Assembly: GCF_018130545.1 (NCBI RefSeq)
Contig: NZ_JAFCKF010000008.1
Coordinates: forward strand, 186,001-250,000
Origin: Bradyrhizobium tropiciagri
Lineage (GTDB): Bacteria; Pseudomonadota; Alphaproteobacteria; Rhizobiales; Xanthobacteraceae
Length of the DNA: 64,000 nucleotides
Reading direction: 5' to 3'
The notes under the pieces were generated by a model. It was given only the letters and a program-made list of their open reading frames with translations. It was not told where the DNA came from and did no database searches. Shown in pieces: positions 1 through 10,386 of this stretch. The first letter of the stretch is position 1; each line of letters begins with the position of its first letter. The position numbers were made by a program, and so were the translations under genes.

Positions 1-301
1 CGATGCATGTGCCCATCTCAACGTCCGCATCCCGCTCGGCCGGTTCGTAACCTGGGTCAACAATCCGCAATGGCACCGGATCCATCACTCGGTCCATATC
101 GAGCATCGGGACAAGAACTTCGCCGCTTTCTTTCCGCTCCTGGACATTCTGTTTGGTACGGCCTGGATACCGAAACCGGACGAGTATCCCGCAACGGGCC
201 TCGTGCCTGCCGAGCGGGTGGACATCATCAACAGCGTGATCTGGCCGATACGGCATCTCCGGCATGTTCGGCAACGGGAGTCTCGGAATGAATTGGGTTA
301 A
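1..301 (+). CDS. Sterol desaturase / fatty acid hydroxylase family protein, C-terminal part
   Basis: The window opens inside this gene; the frame with codons starting at base 2 stays open for 99 codons and ends with TAA at 299-301. The visible part contains QWHRIHHS, which matches the third histidine cluster (HxxHH) of the membrane di-iron fatty acid hydroxylase / sterol desaturase superfamily, followed by FPLLDILFGTAWIP, the usual downstream segment of that family. Such enzymes hydroxylate or desaturate lipids in the membrane. The substrate cannot be told from the fragment, and the membrane helices and first two histidine clusters lie outside the window. The stop overlaps the start of the next gene by 14 bases, suggesting co-transcription. 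Confidence 0.8.
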   Translation, partial: DACAHLNVRIPLGRFVTWVNNPQWHRIHHSVHIEHRDKNFAAFFPLLDILFGTAWIPKPDEYPATGLVPAERVDIINSVIWPIRHLRHVRQRESRNELG

Positions 302-575
302 AGGTCTCTTGGTGCTGTTCGTCCTGTTGCTGGGATACGCCGACCTCGAGTCGACGAATGTGATCCTGAGCCTTGGGCTTGGCGAGCTGAACCCGTTCAT
401 GCATCTGGCCCAGACCTGGTTCGGCGTATGGTGGCTGGTGCCGAAGCTCGGCCTGACCTTCCTCATCACGTGGCTGCTTTGGCGCAGCAACAACGTCTAC
501 AACATCGCGCTCGTCGTCGCGTTCTGCTCGACGCCCGTGCTGAACAACATCGCCATCATCGCCGGCACGAACTGA
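288..575 (+). CDS. Small integral membrane protein, DUF5658-like
   Basis: A 95-residue protein with three hydrophobic segments (about residues 4-24, 45-65 and 75-92). The block D-x4-T-x7-GxGELNP near residues 19-36 followed by a conserved-looking VPKLGL resembles the DUF5658 family of small bacterial membrane proteins of unknown function. The ATG at 288 is preceded by GGGAG at 276-280 with a 7-base spacer; an upstream ATG at 264 lacks a ribosome site. The start overlaps the stop of the desaturase-type gene, so the two probably form an operon. No catalytic residues are evident. Confidence 0.65.
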   Translation: MNWVKGLLVLFVLLLGYADLESTNVILSLGLGELNPFMHLAQTWFGVWWLVPKLGLTFLITWLLWRSNNVYNIALVVAFCSTPVLNNIAIIAGTN

Positions 576-645
576 TCCAGCCAAACTTATCGCTGGCCGC
601 GTCGCCGGGCTTGGCCGGATCTGACTTCCGGCCGCCGATAGCTTC

Positions 646-2685
<2,040 letters not shown>

Positions 2686-3102
2686 GCATAAGACTCCGGC
2701 GTCGTGAATTCAACCAATCAACGTGCGGCCCGGTCAGTCCGCGTGTTGTGCTTCCCGAAGAGTTCCGGATTTGCCCGAGGCGGCGGCGAGCAAATCATAC
2801 CAATATCTCAATGGCATAAAGGTGAATGCCGGGCCATCACTCTCCACCGTTCCGCCGGCCGATCGTGGCACAGTTGCGGCGATGCCGTTTGCCGCGTCCC
2901 ATGCGCCGGACCGTCGGGAGCAGCGCAAATGTCGGTCGTTGGCCGTTGCCTGGGACTGAACGGCGCTTCCAACAGGGCGATCGGGTGAACGCGCGCGGGT
3001 GTGGTCTGAACATGCAATCTCGCTTGCATAGGTAGAACCTGCTCGGCATGTCCGGCGACAAACAGCGGTGGTCGCCGTCAATGCGGTCCGGGAGTGTGAA
3101 TG
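2686..3102. other. Intergenic region between divergent genes
   Basis: About 417 bases between the divergent ygiQ and a small exported-protein gene. Several overlapping open frames exist but none has a ribosome site or recognisable composition, and I judge them chance frames in GC-rich DNA. A small inverted repeat, ATGCAA at 3012-3017 and TTGCAT at 3024-3029, lies about 75 bases upstream of the next start and might be an operator. Nothing else is evident. Confidence 0.4.
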
Positions 3103-3480
3103 ATGTCGGACAGATCGATACTCGCCTGCGTGGTCTGCGCCGCCGTGATGCTCGGTGCGCTCGGCGCATCCGGGCACGCACAGACACCGTCGAGCTGCAA
3201 GGAGCCGAAGACCGGCACCGATCGCGTGCCGATATTCTCGCCGCCGCTCGCCAATGTGGTGACGGGCAGCGGGCGGCTGCAGTTCTACTCGGCGCCGAAT
3301 CTGCACTGCCCGATCAAAGGGGTGTTCGTCATTCCGAACGACGAGCTCGTCGCCTATGCGCAGACCAATGATGGCTGGTCGTCGGTGATGTACCTCAATC
3401 CACGGGGTGGCGACGACGTCTCTGGCTGGGTGAGGTCGGCGAGATTGAAGGCGACCGGAACCGTCGGTCCAAAGCAGTAA
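3103..3480 (+). CDS. Small exported protein with SH3-like features
   Basis: A 125-residue protein starting with a Sec signal peptide (SILACVVCAAVMLGALGASGHAQ). The mature part holds two cysteines that could pair (after the cleavage site and in LHCPIKGVF) and a segment reading VAYAQTNDGWSSVMYLNPRGG...VSGWVRSARL, which follows the pattern of bacterial SH3 domains where GW(S)xV and GWV lie on adjacent strands. It is probably periplasmic, with a possible cell-wall-binding role by family analogy. Two ATGs at 3100 and 3103 share the GGAG at 3091-3094; 3103 has the better spacing. The gene stands alone. Confidence 0.75.
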   Translation: MSDRSILACVVCAAVMLGALGASGHAQTPSSCKEPKTGTDRVPIFSPPLANVVTGSGRLQFYSAPNLHCPIKGVFVIPNDELVAYAQTNDGWSSVMYLNPRGGDDVSGWVRSARLKATGTVGPKQ

Positions 3481-3556
3481 CGCGCGAAGTGGGATCGCCG
3501 CAGACACGGCTTCCATGGCGTGGCCGGTAGGCCACGACGCATGTCTCTTGCGGCGA

Positions 3557-5053
3557 TCAGTGGATTGCCGCGTACATGATCTTCTCCTCGGTCGCTTCGA
3601 GCGCGGAGAATTCCTCGACCACCTTGCCCTGGCGCGAGACCAGGATGCGGTCGGAGAGTGCCATGATCTCGGGCAGATAGGACGAGATCACCACCACCGC
3701 CTTGCCCTCATCGGCGAGCTGGTTGATCAGTTCGTGGATCTCGACGATGGCGCCGACGTCGACGCCGCGGGTCGGCTCGTCGAAGATGATCAGCTCGGGC
3801 TCCTGCACCAGCGACTTGGCGATCACGACCTTCTGCTGGTTGCCGCCCGATAGCTCGACCACCTTGGCCTCGTCGCCGATGGCGCGCACCTTCAGCCGCT
3901 GGGTCCAGGTCTTGCCGACCGTGTTGGTCTCGCGCCGCGACAACATCATCCGGCCGCCGGGAAACTTCGAGAGCAAACCGAGATAGATGTTGCGGGCGAT
4001 CGAGGCGGTCTCGAAGAAGCCCTCGACCTTGCGATCCTCGGTGACATAGGCGATGCCGGCCTTGACCGCCGGCGCCGGCACTCGGTAGCGCACCGGCTTG
4101 TCATGCAGCAGGATCTCGCCGCCGTGAAAGAAGTCGCGCTTCAAGACGCCGGACACGATCTTGAAGGTCTCGGTACGGCCGGCGCCGACCAGACCGAACA
4201 CGCCGGTGATCTGCCCTGCAAACACCGACAGCGAATTATTCTTCACCATCGGCGCCATCTTGAGGTTCTGCACCGTCAGCACGCGCGCTCCGGCCGGCCG
4301 GACGTTGCTCTTCCGGGCGCCATACAGCGTGTTGGACAAATCGCGGCCGACCATCGCCTGCACGATCGCCGCACGGTCAAATTTCGCGGCATCATCGGTG
4401 ATGACGTGCTTGCCGTCGCGCAGCACGGTGATGCGGTCGGCGAGCAGCAAGGCCTCTTCCAGCGCGTGCGAGATGAAGACGATCGAAACGCCGCGCTTCT
4501 TGAGGTCGCGGACCAGATCGAAGAAGTACTTCTTCTCTTCCGGCGTCAGCGATGCGGTCGGCTCGTCGAAGATGATGACCTTGGCCTTGTGCAGGACGGC
4601 GCGCGCGATCTCCACCATCTGCTTCTTGGCCGCGCCGAGCCCGCTTACGGTGGCGGTCGGCGTCACGTCGAAATTGAGCGATTGCAGGAATTGCTGGGCG
4701 GCGATGTAGATGCCGCGCAGCCGGTTGTAGAACTTCTCCTGCCCGAGAAACAGGTTCTGCGCCACGGTCATGGTCGGCACCAGGCTGTTCTCCTGGAACA
4801 CCATGGCGATGCCGAGATTGCGGGCCTCGAGCGGCGTGCGCGGCGCAACCGCTGCGCCATCGACCGTCATGTCGCCCGAGGTCAGCGTCACGACCCCGGC
4901 CATCACCTTGGTCAGCGTCGACTTGCCGGCGCCGTTCTCGCCGACCAGCGCGTGGATCTCGCCACGGCGAAGGTCGAAGTCCACGCCCTCGATCGCGGGG
5001 ACGCCGGCGTAGAGCTTGGTGGCCTTGCGCAGGGACAGTACGGTGTCGCTCAT
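3557..5053 (-). CDS. Sugar ABC transporter ATP-binding protein (double ATPase)
   Basis: A 498-residue protein with two fused ABC ATPase domains, the architecture of RbsA/MglA/XylG in carbohydrate uptake class 2 importers. Domain 1 has Walker A GENGAGKS near residue 38 and a relaxed signature (LGAAKKQMVEIARA) before IIFDEPTAS. Domain 2 has the degenerate P-loop FGLVGAGRTET normal for this class, a canonical LSGGNQQK signature and IIFDEPTRGVDVG. It energises import with the two permeases and the binding protein encoded upstream. The start overlaps the stop of the preceding propeller gene by 4 bases (ATGA), so it is translationally coupled and is the last gene of the operon. Confidence 0.95.
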   Translation of the reverse strand: MSDTVLSLRKATKLYAGVPAIEGVDFDLRRGEIHALVGENGAGKSTLTKVMAGVVTLTSGDMTVDGAAVAPRTPLEARNLGIAMVFQENSLVPTMTVAQNLFLGQEKFYNRLRGIYIAAQQFLQSLNFDVTPTATVSGLGAAKKQMVEIARAVLHKAKVIIFDEPTASLTPEEKKYFFDLVRDLKKRGVSIVFISHALEEALLLADRITVLRDGKHVITDDAAKFDRAAIVQAMVGRDLSNTLYGARKSNVRPAGARVLTVQNLKMAPMVKNNSLSVFAGQITGVFGLVGAGRTETFKIVSGVLKRDFFHGGEILLHDKPVRYRVPAPAVKAGIAYVTEDRKVEGFFETASIARNIYLGLLSKFPGGRMMLSRRETNTVGKTWTQRLKVRAIGDEAKVVELSGGNQQKVVIAKSLVQEPELIIFDEPTRGVDVGAIVEIHELINQLADEGKAVVVISSYLPEIMALSDRILVSRQGKVVEEFSALEATEEKIMYAAIH

Positions 5054-6147
5054 GAGCCTGTCTCCTCGGCAAGCCCGGCGAGGGGCAGTTTCAGCACGCG
5101 GCCTGGTCCCTTGGCGATCAGTATGAGGTCGCTGCCCAGCTCGAGCGCGGCGACGACGCCGTGATTGACGCCGTCGACCCGGCTGTGCAGCGAATAGAGC
5201 GGCTTGCCGTCTTCACCCAGCCGGATAACGAGGCCGTAGGAGCGCGGCGGCGCCCATGGCTTGATGACGCCCATCGTCTTGATATGCGCGCCCTGCATCG
5301 GCTCCTTGAACGAGAAGCCCGAGCGCAGCCGCGGCGCCACCCAATAGGCCGGATCGATCTCGGCCATCATGCGACGCCGGTAGGCCGGCTCGCGCAGCAC
5401 GAACTCGATCAGCTGGGTGCGCGCGGTGAACGCGGTGAGCCAATAGCCGCCGCCTGTGGCCTTTGACAGCCGCGACGGATAGACGGGCAGGCGGCCGAGC
5501 ACGATCTGCGGCGCCCTGCCGTCCGCGACGAGTACCAGACGATGCCGCCAGCTCTCGCTGACCAGCACGCCATCGCCGCGCACGCAGGCGCCGAAGGCGT
5601 AGCCGAGCTTCGAGGCCAGCGGTTTCACCGACCTCGTCTTGGGATCGAGCCGGAACACGCGGCCGCTCCGGTTGAGCTCCATCAGGTCGCGCGCCCAGTC
5701 GTCAACGCCGCAGGTCGCCGAGCCGTCGGTCGCGATCAAGGTGCCGTCGCCCGCCAGCGTCAGCGCGTTGATTGCATTGAAGGCGACGTCGCTGAACGTC
5801 AGACTCGGCTCGCCCGAGGACGGATTGGCGTAGAGGCGCACCTCGCGTCCGCCGAGCGCGACGGCGATGCCGCCATCGACGAGCGCGCACAGCGCCGAGA
5901 TCGGCTGCTCGAAGCTGCGCAGCTCGGTCGCCGCGCTGCCGTCGAGGCGCAGCAGGCGCCGGCCGTCGGCGACATAGAGGTTGCGGCCGTCGGTTGCGAG
6001 GTCCTCGGGCGCCTCGCATTCCAGCAGGGTGGTCGCTGCCTCCAATTTTTGGTTGGGCTTGAGCGCGCCATCGAACGACGGCACGGTGATGGTGGCCTCG
6101 CCGCGGCCGAGAAAGCGGTTGGCGAATTCCCTGACGGCCGCGATCAC
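5050..6147 (-). CDS. SMP-30 / strictosidine synthase-like beta-propeller protein
   Basis: A 365-residue protein rich in propeller-blade repeats (EAPEDLATDGRNLYVADG, GDGVLVSESWRHRLVLV, GGGYWLTAFTART). The pattern fits the SMP-30/gluconolactonase and strictosidine synthase-like superfamily of six-bladed propellers, which includes sugar lactonases. No signal peptide is seen, so it is probably cytoplasmic. It resembles the C-terminal half of the upstream fusion gene (both have a P-x-YP...YWL block followed by xFRRRM or YRRRM), so the two are likely paralogues. It overlaps both neighbours by 4 bases. A lactonase acting on the imported sugar is plausible but not shown. Confidence 0.75.
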   Translation of the reverse strand: MIAAVREFANRFLGRGEATITVPSFDGALKPNQKLEAATTLLECEAPEDLATDGRNLYVADGRRLLRLDGSAATELRSFEQPISALCALVDGGIAVALGGREVRLYANPSSGEPSLTFSDVAFNAINALTLAGDGTLIATDGSATCGVDDWARDLMELNRSGRVFRLDPKTRSVKPLASKLGYAFGACVRGDGVLVSESWRHRLVLVADGRAPQIVLGRLPVYPSRLSKATGGGYWLTAFTARTQLIEFVLREPAYRRRMMAEIDPAYWVAPRLRSGFSFKEPMQGAHIKTMGVIKPWAPPRSYGLVIRLGEDGKPLYSLHSRVDGVNHGVVAALELGSDLILIAKGPGRVLKLPLAGLAEETGS

Positions 6148-8264
6148 GACGCTTTCCCCCAGCGCTTGTCATACTGCACGAAGTTCGGGTCGGCGTTATC
6201 AAGCTTGTACCGGCCGATCCGGTTGTTCATGATGCCGCCGAGATAGAGATAGCCGCGATGCTCGCGCATCGAGGTGATCATCGGATGGTTCTCGCCGCGC
6301 AGGTCCCAGAACGATTCGAGGATCTTGCCCTGCTCGTTGAACTTGACGACACAGCCGGTGTTGATGTTCGGGAACAGCCATTCGTCGACCGGCACGCGCT
6401 TGGCCATGCGGCGGCGGAAGCCGGGCATCTTCCAGGCGAGATCCAGCGAGGGGCTGCGCATGCCGACCAGCGCCAGCCAGTAATTGCCGTCGGAGGCGAG
6501 ATTGATGTTGTCGGGATAGCCCGGCAGATTGTCCATCACCACCTCGACCTGGCCCTTCTTCGGTCCCGCGAACCACAGCCGCTTGATCGAGCAGCCGAAG
6601 GTTTCGGCGAACAGGATCGACTGGCCGTCGCTGGCGACGCAGATGCCGTTCGGGAATTTGAGGCCGCGCAGCGCGGTGTGCGTGGCGCCGGTCTTGGTGT
6701 CGTAGCAGATGATGCGGCCGTTGCCGCGGGCCTCGAGGCCGTCGATCGGCCATTCGTCCATCTCGTAGCGCACGGTCGCTTCCGAGAAGAAGATCAGGCC
6801 GTCATCGGTGATGTCGAGGTCGTCGGCCAGCCGCAGCCGGCTGTCGTCGTTCACCGAATGCATGCTGCGGTTGGTCTCGTCGGTCGCCTTCTCCACGGTG
6901 CCGTCGGGCGTGATGCGATAGAGGCCCATGCCGCCGATGCAGACATAGAGATTGTCCTGCCGGTCGAACGCCATGCCGAGCGGCTGGCCGCCGATATGGG
7001 CGAACACCTCCATCCGCTGATAGTCCGGCGCGAAGAAGCGCATGATGTCGCCATGGCGCGAGCCGGCGTAGAGATTGTTGTTGCGATCGAGGATCACGTC
7101 CTCCGGCGCCTCGATGCGGCCGAGCCCGATCAATTCGACGTCGCGCAGCTTGTCGTTCTGCTCGAACGGGCCGCCTTGGCCGATCTCAGTGGCCGGCGGC
7201 GGTAGCGCGTGATAGGTCGGCGCGACATAGACCTTGCTGATGATGCGGGTGCGGTTCTTCTGCCAGCGGATATCGACCATCGCCGCGACCAGCAGGATAC
7301 CCGCGAGGGCCATGCGGTTGATGCCGCCTCGCGCATTGAGCGTGGTCAGGCCGTTGGTGATGAGGAGCACGATCAGCACGCCGACCAGCGATTTGGCGAC
7401 CGAGCCCTTGCCGCCGCCGAGCGTGATGCCGCCGAGCACGGTCGCGGTCAGCACGATGACCTCGAGGCCGACGCCGATATCGCCGCCGACGGTGCCGAGC
7501 CTTGCGGCAAAGAACAGCGCAGCGATGCTGGTCAGCGCGCCGCTTGCGACATAGCAGAGCGCGATGGTGCGACGAACCGGAATGCCGGAATTATAGGCCG
7601 AGCGACGAGAGCCGCCGATCGCGGTGATGTGCCAGCCCGGGCGCAGCCGGGTCATGAAGATATGGCCGAAGATCGCGATCGCGATATAGACCAGCGCGAC
7701 GCTCGGAATGCCGAACACGTCGCCGCCGCCGATGAAATTCCACGACGGGATGTCGGGAAAGGCCGCGGCGATCGAATTGGAGTAGCGCTGGATCAGGAGA
7801 TCGAATGCCGACCGGTAGATGATCAGGGTGATCAGCGTGGTGATGAACGCGCGTAGCCGCAAGTAGCCGATCAGGATGCCGTTGACGGCGCCGAGCAGTG
7901 CGCCGCAGGCAAGCGTTGCCACCACCACCGCGGGCACCGGCCAGTTCAGCACGTCGAGCAGATAGAGCGCGCAGAAATCCGTCAGCGCGAAGATCGAGCC
8001 GACCGACAGGTCGATGCCGCCGACGATGACCACCAGCGCCATGCCGAGGCCGATGAAGCCAATCTCGCCGGCCTGCCGTGCGGTGTCGGCAAGGCTTGCC
8101 GGTGACAGGAAGTGATCGATGGAACGGCTGAGCGCGAAGCCGACGATCAACAGCAGGATCACCGGAATTGCGGTCTCGGTCCAACGCTTGGACAGGATCT
8201 CGCCGAGGAGATGGTCCGGCCAGTAGCGGTAACGCAGGCTCGTCAAGGTGTCGCGCATCGGCAT
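6144..8264 (-). CDS. ABC sugar permease fused to an SMP-30-like beta-propeller
   Basis: A 706-residue protein. Residues about 1-340 are an RbsC/BPD_transp_2-type permease: many hydrophobic segments, GMALVVIVGGIDLSVGS near residue 95 and the ATVLGGITLGGGKGS loop typical of ribose-class permeases. After a short basic linker (IRWQKNRTRIISK) residues about 385-700 form a propeller with VELIGLGRIEAPEDVILD, FPNGICVASDGQSILFAE and YLGGIMNNRIGRYKL, typical of strictosidine synthase-like lactonases. The frame is open throughout, with no stop or slippery site at the junction, so the fusion looks real. The propeller would sit on one face of the membrane next to the channel. It lies between the binding-protein gene and the second propeller gene. 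Confidence 0.88.
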   Translation of the reverse strand: MPMRDTLTSLRYRYWPDHLLGEILSKRWTETAIPVILLLIVGFALSRSIDHFLSPASLADTARQAGEIGFIGLGMALVVIVGGIDLSVGSIFALTDFCALYLLDVLNWPVPAVVVATLACGALLGAVNGILIGYLRLRAFITTLITLIIYRSAFDLLIQRYSNSIAAAFPDIPSWNFIGGGDVFGIPSVALVYIAIAIFGHIFMTRLRPGWHITAIGGSRRSAYNSGIPVRRTIALCYVASGALTSIAALFFAARLGTVGGDIGVGLEVIVLTATVLGGITLGGGKGSVAKSLVGVLIVLLITNGLTTLNARGGINRMALAGILLVAAMVDIRWQKNRTRIISKVYVAPTYHALPPPATEIGQGGPFEQNDKLRDVELIGLGRIEAPEDVILDRNNNLYAGSRHGDIMRFFAPDYQRMEVFAHIGGQPLGMAFDRQDNLYVCIGGMGLYRITPDGTVEKATDETNRSMHSVNDDSRLRLADDLDITDDGLIFFSEATVRYEMDEWPIDGLEARGNGRIICYDTKTGATHTALRGLKFPNGICVASDGQSILFAETFGCSIKRLWFAGPKKGQVEVVMDNLPGYPDNINLASDGNYWLALVGMRSPSLDLAWKMPGFRRRMAKRVPVDEWLFPNINTGCVVKFNEQGKILESFWDLRGENHPMITSMREHRGYLYLGGIMNNRIGRYKLDNADPNFVQYDKRWGKAS

Positions 8265-8291
8265 TCCAGCAAGGCGTTGGATTTAGGGGGC

Positions 8292-8322
8292 GACGTCCCG
8301 GGCAAGTTGTGCCCGGGACGTC
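8292..8322 (-). terminator. Strong intergenic stem-loop after the binding-protein gene
   Basis: GACGTCCCGGGCA at 8292-8304 pairs perfectly with TGCCCGGGACGTC at 8310-8322 around a 5-base loop. It lies between the end of the binding-protein gene (8341) and the start of the fused permease (8264). No T-run follows in the direction of transcription, so it is more likely an mRNA-stabilising or partial-termination hairpin, as often found behind periplasmic binding-protein genes, than a full terminator. Confidence 0.6.
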
Positions 8323-8340
8323 AAGCGGGAATGGTTGTGG

Positions 8341-9357
8341 TTATTTCTTCAGGTCGCTGAGATTCCAGCACGAGGTCTGGCTGTCCGCGTTCTCCTTGGT
8401 GATCGGAATCAGGGTGGTGTATTCCGAACCCTTGATCGAGCCGGCCTTGGCGCCGGACGACAGCAGCCACTTGATGGTGCCGGCCATCTGCGCGGCCTGG
8501 GTCGGCACGTCGTAGCTCAGGTTGAGATCGAAGGCGCCGGACTTCACGAGCTCACAGGCGCCCTTGCGTTCGCCGCCGCCGGAGGTCGCGACGAACACCT
8601 TGCCGGTCAGGCCGGCTTCCTTCACCGCAGCCGCGGTGCCGATGTCCATGCCGTCCCAGAAGCCGACGATGCCACAGAGATCGGGGTTCTGCTTCAGCAC
8701 CGTCTGGGTGATCGCCTTGGCCTTCGCGGCATCCCAGTCGGCCGCTTGGCTCGAGACCACCTTGATCTCGGGATGCTTGGCGAGCACGTTCTCGACGCCC
8801 TTCAGCGTGTAGGCGCTGGCGGCGGCCGAGAGCGCACCCTGCACGATGGCGATCTTGTTCGACTTGCCCTGGCAGGCCTTGACCACGGCGTCAGTGTCTT
8901 TCTCGCCGATCTCGATCCAGTTGGCGCCGACGAAGGCCGAAGAGCGATAGGCCGATCCCATGTTGATCTGGATGACGTAGATGCCTTCGTTCTCGGCGCG
9001 CTGCAGCAGCTTGGCGTAGGTCTGCACGTCCGGATTGTGGATCACCATCACGGCGGGCTTCTCGGAGATCAGCGAGGTCACCGCCTGTGCGCCGGCATTG
9101 GTGTTCCAGTTGGGATCGCGGATCTCGAACTTGACGCCGTAGGGTTCGAGCTCCTTCTTCAGGCCGGCGTACCAGCCTTCGGTGAGGTCGAAGTTCATGG
9201 CGACCGGCACGTAGGCCACCGTCTTGCCGGCGAGCGATTCCTTGAACGGCTTCTGGAACGGCTCGTCGAGGCCCTGCTGGGCCAGAGCCGGGGCGGCAAT
9301 GGCCGCGAGCCCGAGCGCTGCGGCGATCACCTTTGCAGTCCTGACAGCGTATTTCAT
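8341..9357 (-). CDS. Sugar ABC transporter substrate-binding protein
   Basis: A 338-residue periplasmic protein with a clear Sec signal peptide (hydrophobic stretch ending APALAQQ). The mature protein has the type I periplasmic-binding fold of the RbsB class (peripla_BP_4): GKTVAYVPVAMNFDLTEGW at the N-terminus, KPAVMVIHNPD, and the second-lobe block PDLCGIVGFWDGMDIGTAAAVKEAG. A ligand of the ribose/inositol/rhamnose type is expected from the operon, but the exact sugar is unknown. Its start is 38 bases after the stop of the first permease, and a strong hairpin follows it, consistent with higher expression of this subunit than of the membrane parts. Confidence 0.93.
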   Translation of the reverse strand: MKYAVRTAKVIAAALGLAAIAAPALAQQGLDEPFQKPFKESLAGKTVAYVPVAMNFDLTEGWYAGLKKELEPYGVKFEIRDPNWNTNAGAQAVTSLISEKPAVMVIHNPDVQTYAKLLQRAENEGIYVIQINMGSAYRSSAFVGANWIEIGEKDTDAVVKACQGKSNKIAIVQGALSAAASAYTLKGVENVLAKHPEIKVVSSQAADWDAAKAKAITQTVLKQNPDLCGIVGFWDGMDIGTAAAVKEAGLTGKVFVATSGGGERKGACELVKSGAFDLNLSYDVPTQAAQMAGTIKWLLSSGAKAGSIKGSEYTTLIPITKENADSQTSCWNLSDLKK

Positions 9358-9395
9358 TGCTTCCTCCTTGGTCGTGTTGATCTTGTGTGGCTGGT

Positions 9396-10367
9396 TCAGA
9401 TGTCGCCCTGCTGTGCCGTTTCTTCGTTGCGCGGGTTCAGGAATGAATCCGTGATGACGGCGAGCAGCAGGACGACACCCTTGACGAGGTTTTGTCCGGC
9501 ATAGGAGATGTCCATGATGGTCATGCCGTTCAGCATGGTGCCGATCAGCAGCGTGCCGATGATGACGTTGAGCACGCCGCCGCGGCCGCCCGACAGGCCG
9601 ATGCCGCCGAGCACGACGACCAGGATGACGTCGTAGATCAGGGTCGAATTGAAGATGCGAGTCGGCATCGAATTGACGGAGGCTGCCATCACGAGGCCCG
9701 CGAAGCAGCCGATCAGCGCCGCCACGACATATTGCAGCACGATGATCGGCCGCGAGGGGATGCCGGTGACGCGGGCCGCGTAGGGATTGTCGCCGATCGC
9801 GTAGATATAGGCGCCCCAGCGCGTCTGGCGCAGCAGGAACGCGACCACGATGCAGGCGATCGCGAACATCACGATCGAGGTCGGGATGCCGAGAATGGTG
9901 CCCTGTCCGAGCCGCTCAAAACCCTTCATGCCGTCGCTCCATTGTACGACGTCGAGCTGAAACAGCGCGGCCTGGCCGAGGCCGGCGAGCAGCAGGCCGG
10001 TCGCCAGCGTTGCAAACAGTGAAGGCACCTCGGCGTAGGCGATCAGCCAGCCATTGACCAGGCCGAAGGCGATCGTGAGCAGCACGGCGGTGAACAGCGA
10101 GGCCGGCAGCGAATGGCCGTTCTGCACCATCTGCAGCACGAGCCCTGGCGGGACCGCGAGTGCTGCGATCAGCGAGATATCGATGCCGCGCCCGATCACG
10201 ACGATCGCCATGGCAAGCCCGAGGATGCCAAGCACCGCGACGTTCTGCAGCAGCGTCAGCATGTTCTCCGGCGTCAGGAAGCCGCGCAGGAAAATCGAGA
10301 AGGCCAGGAACAGCACGGCAAAGACGGCGAAGACGATCTCCTGTTGATTGAATCGCAGCCGCTTCAT
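9396..10367 (-). CDS. Sugar ABC transporter permease
   Basis: A 323-residue integral membrane protein of the ribose-type permease family: MAIVVIGRGIDISLIA in the first half and VVVLGGIGLSGGRGGVLNV for the conserved cytoplasmic loop near the end. About nine to ten hydrophobic segments are visible. The ATG at 10367 has GAAGGACGAGG just upstream; the frame extends further but the added part is Arg/Pro-rich, not hydrophobic, and overlaps the regulator gene. It likely pairs with the permease half of the downstream fusion protein to form a heterodimeric channel, driven by the double ATPase. Confidence 0.92.
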   Translation of the reverse strand: MKRLRFNQQEIVFAVFAVLFLAFSIFLRGFLTPENMLTLLQNVAVLGILGLAMAIVVIGRGIDISLIAALAVPPGLVLQMVQNGHSLPASLFTAVLLTIAFGLVNGWLIAYAEVPSLFATLATGLLLAGLGQAALFQLDVVQWSDGMKGFERLGQGTILGIPTSIVMFAIACIVVAFLLRQTRWGAYIYAIGDNPYAARVTGIPSRPIIVLQYVVAALIGCFAGLVMAASVNSMPTRIFNSTLIYDVILVVVLGGIGLSGGRGGVLNVIIGTLLIGTMLNGMTIMDISYAGQNLVKGVVLLLAVITDSFLNPRNEETAQQGDI

Positions 10368-10386
10368 TGCCTCGTCCTTCCTGCTT

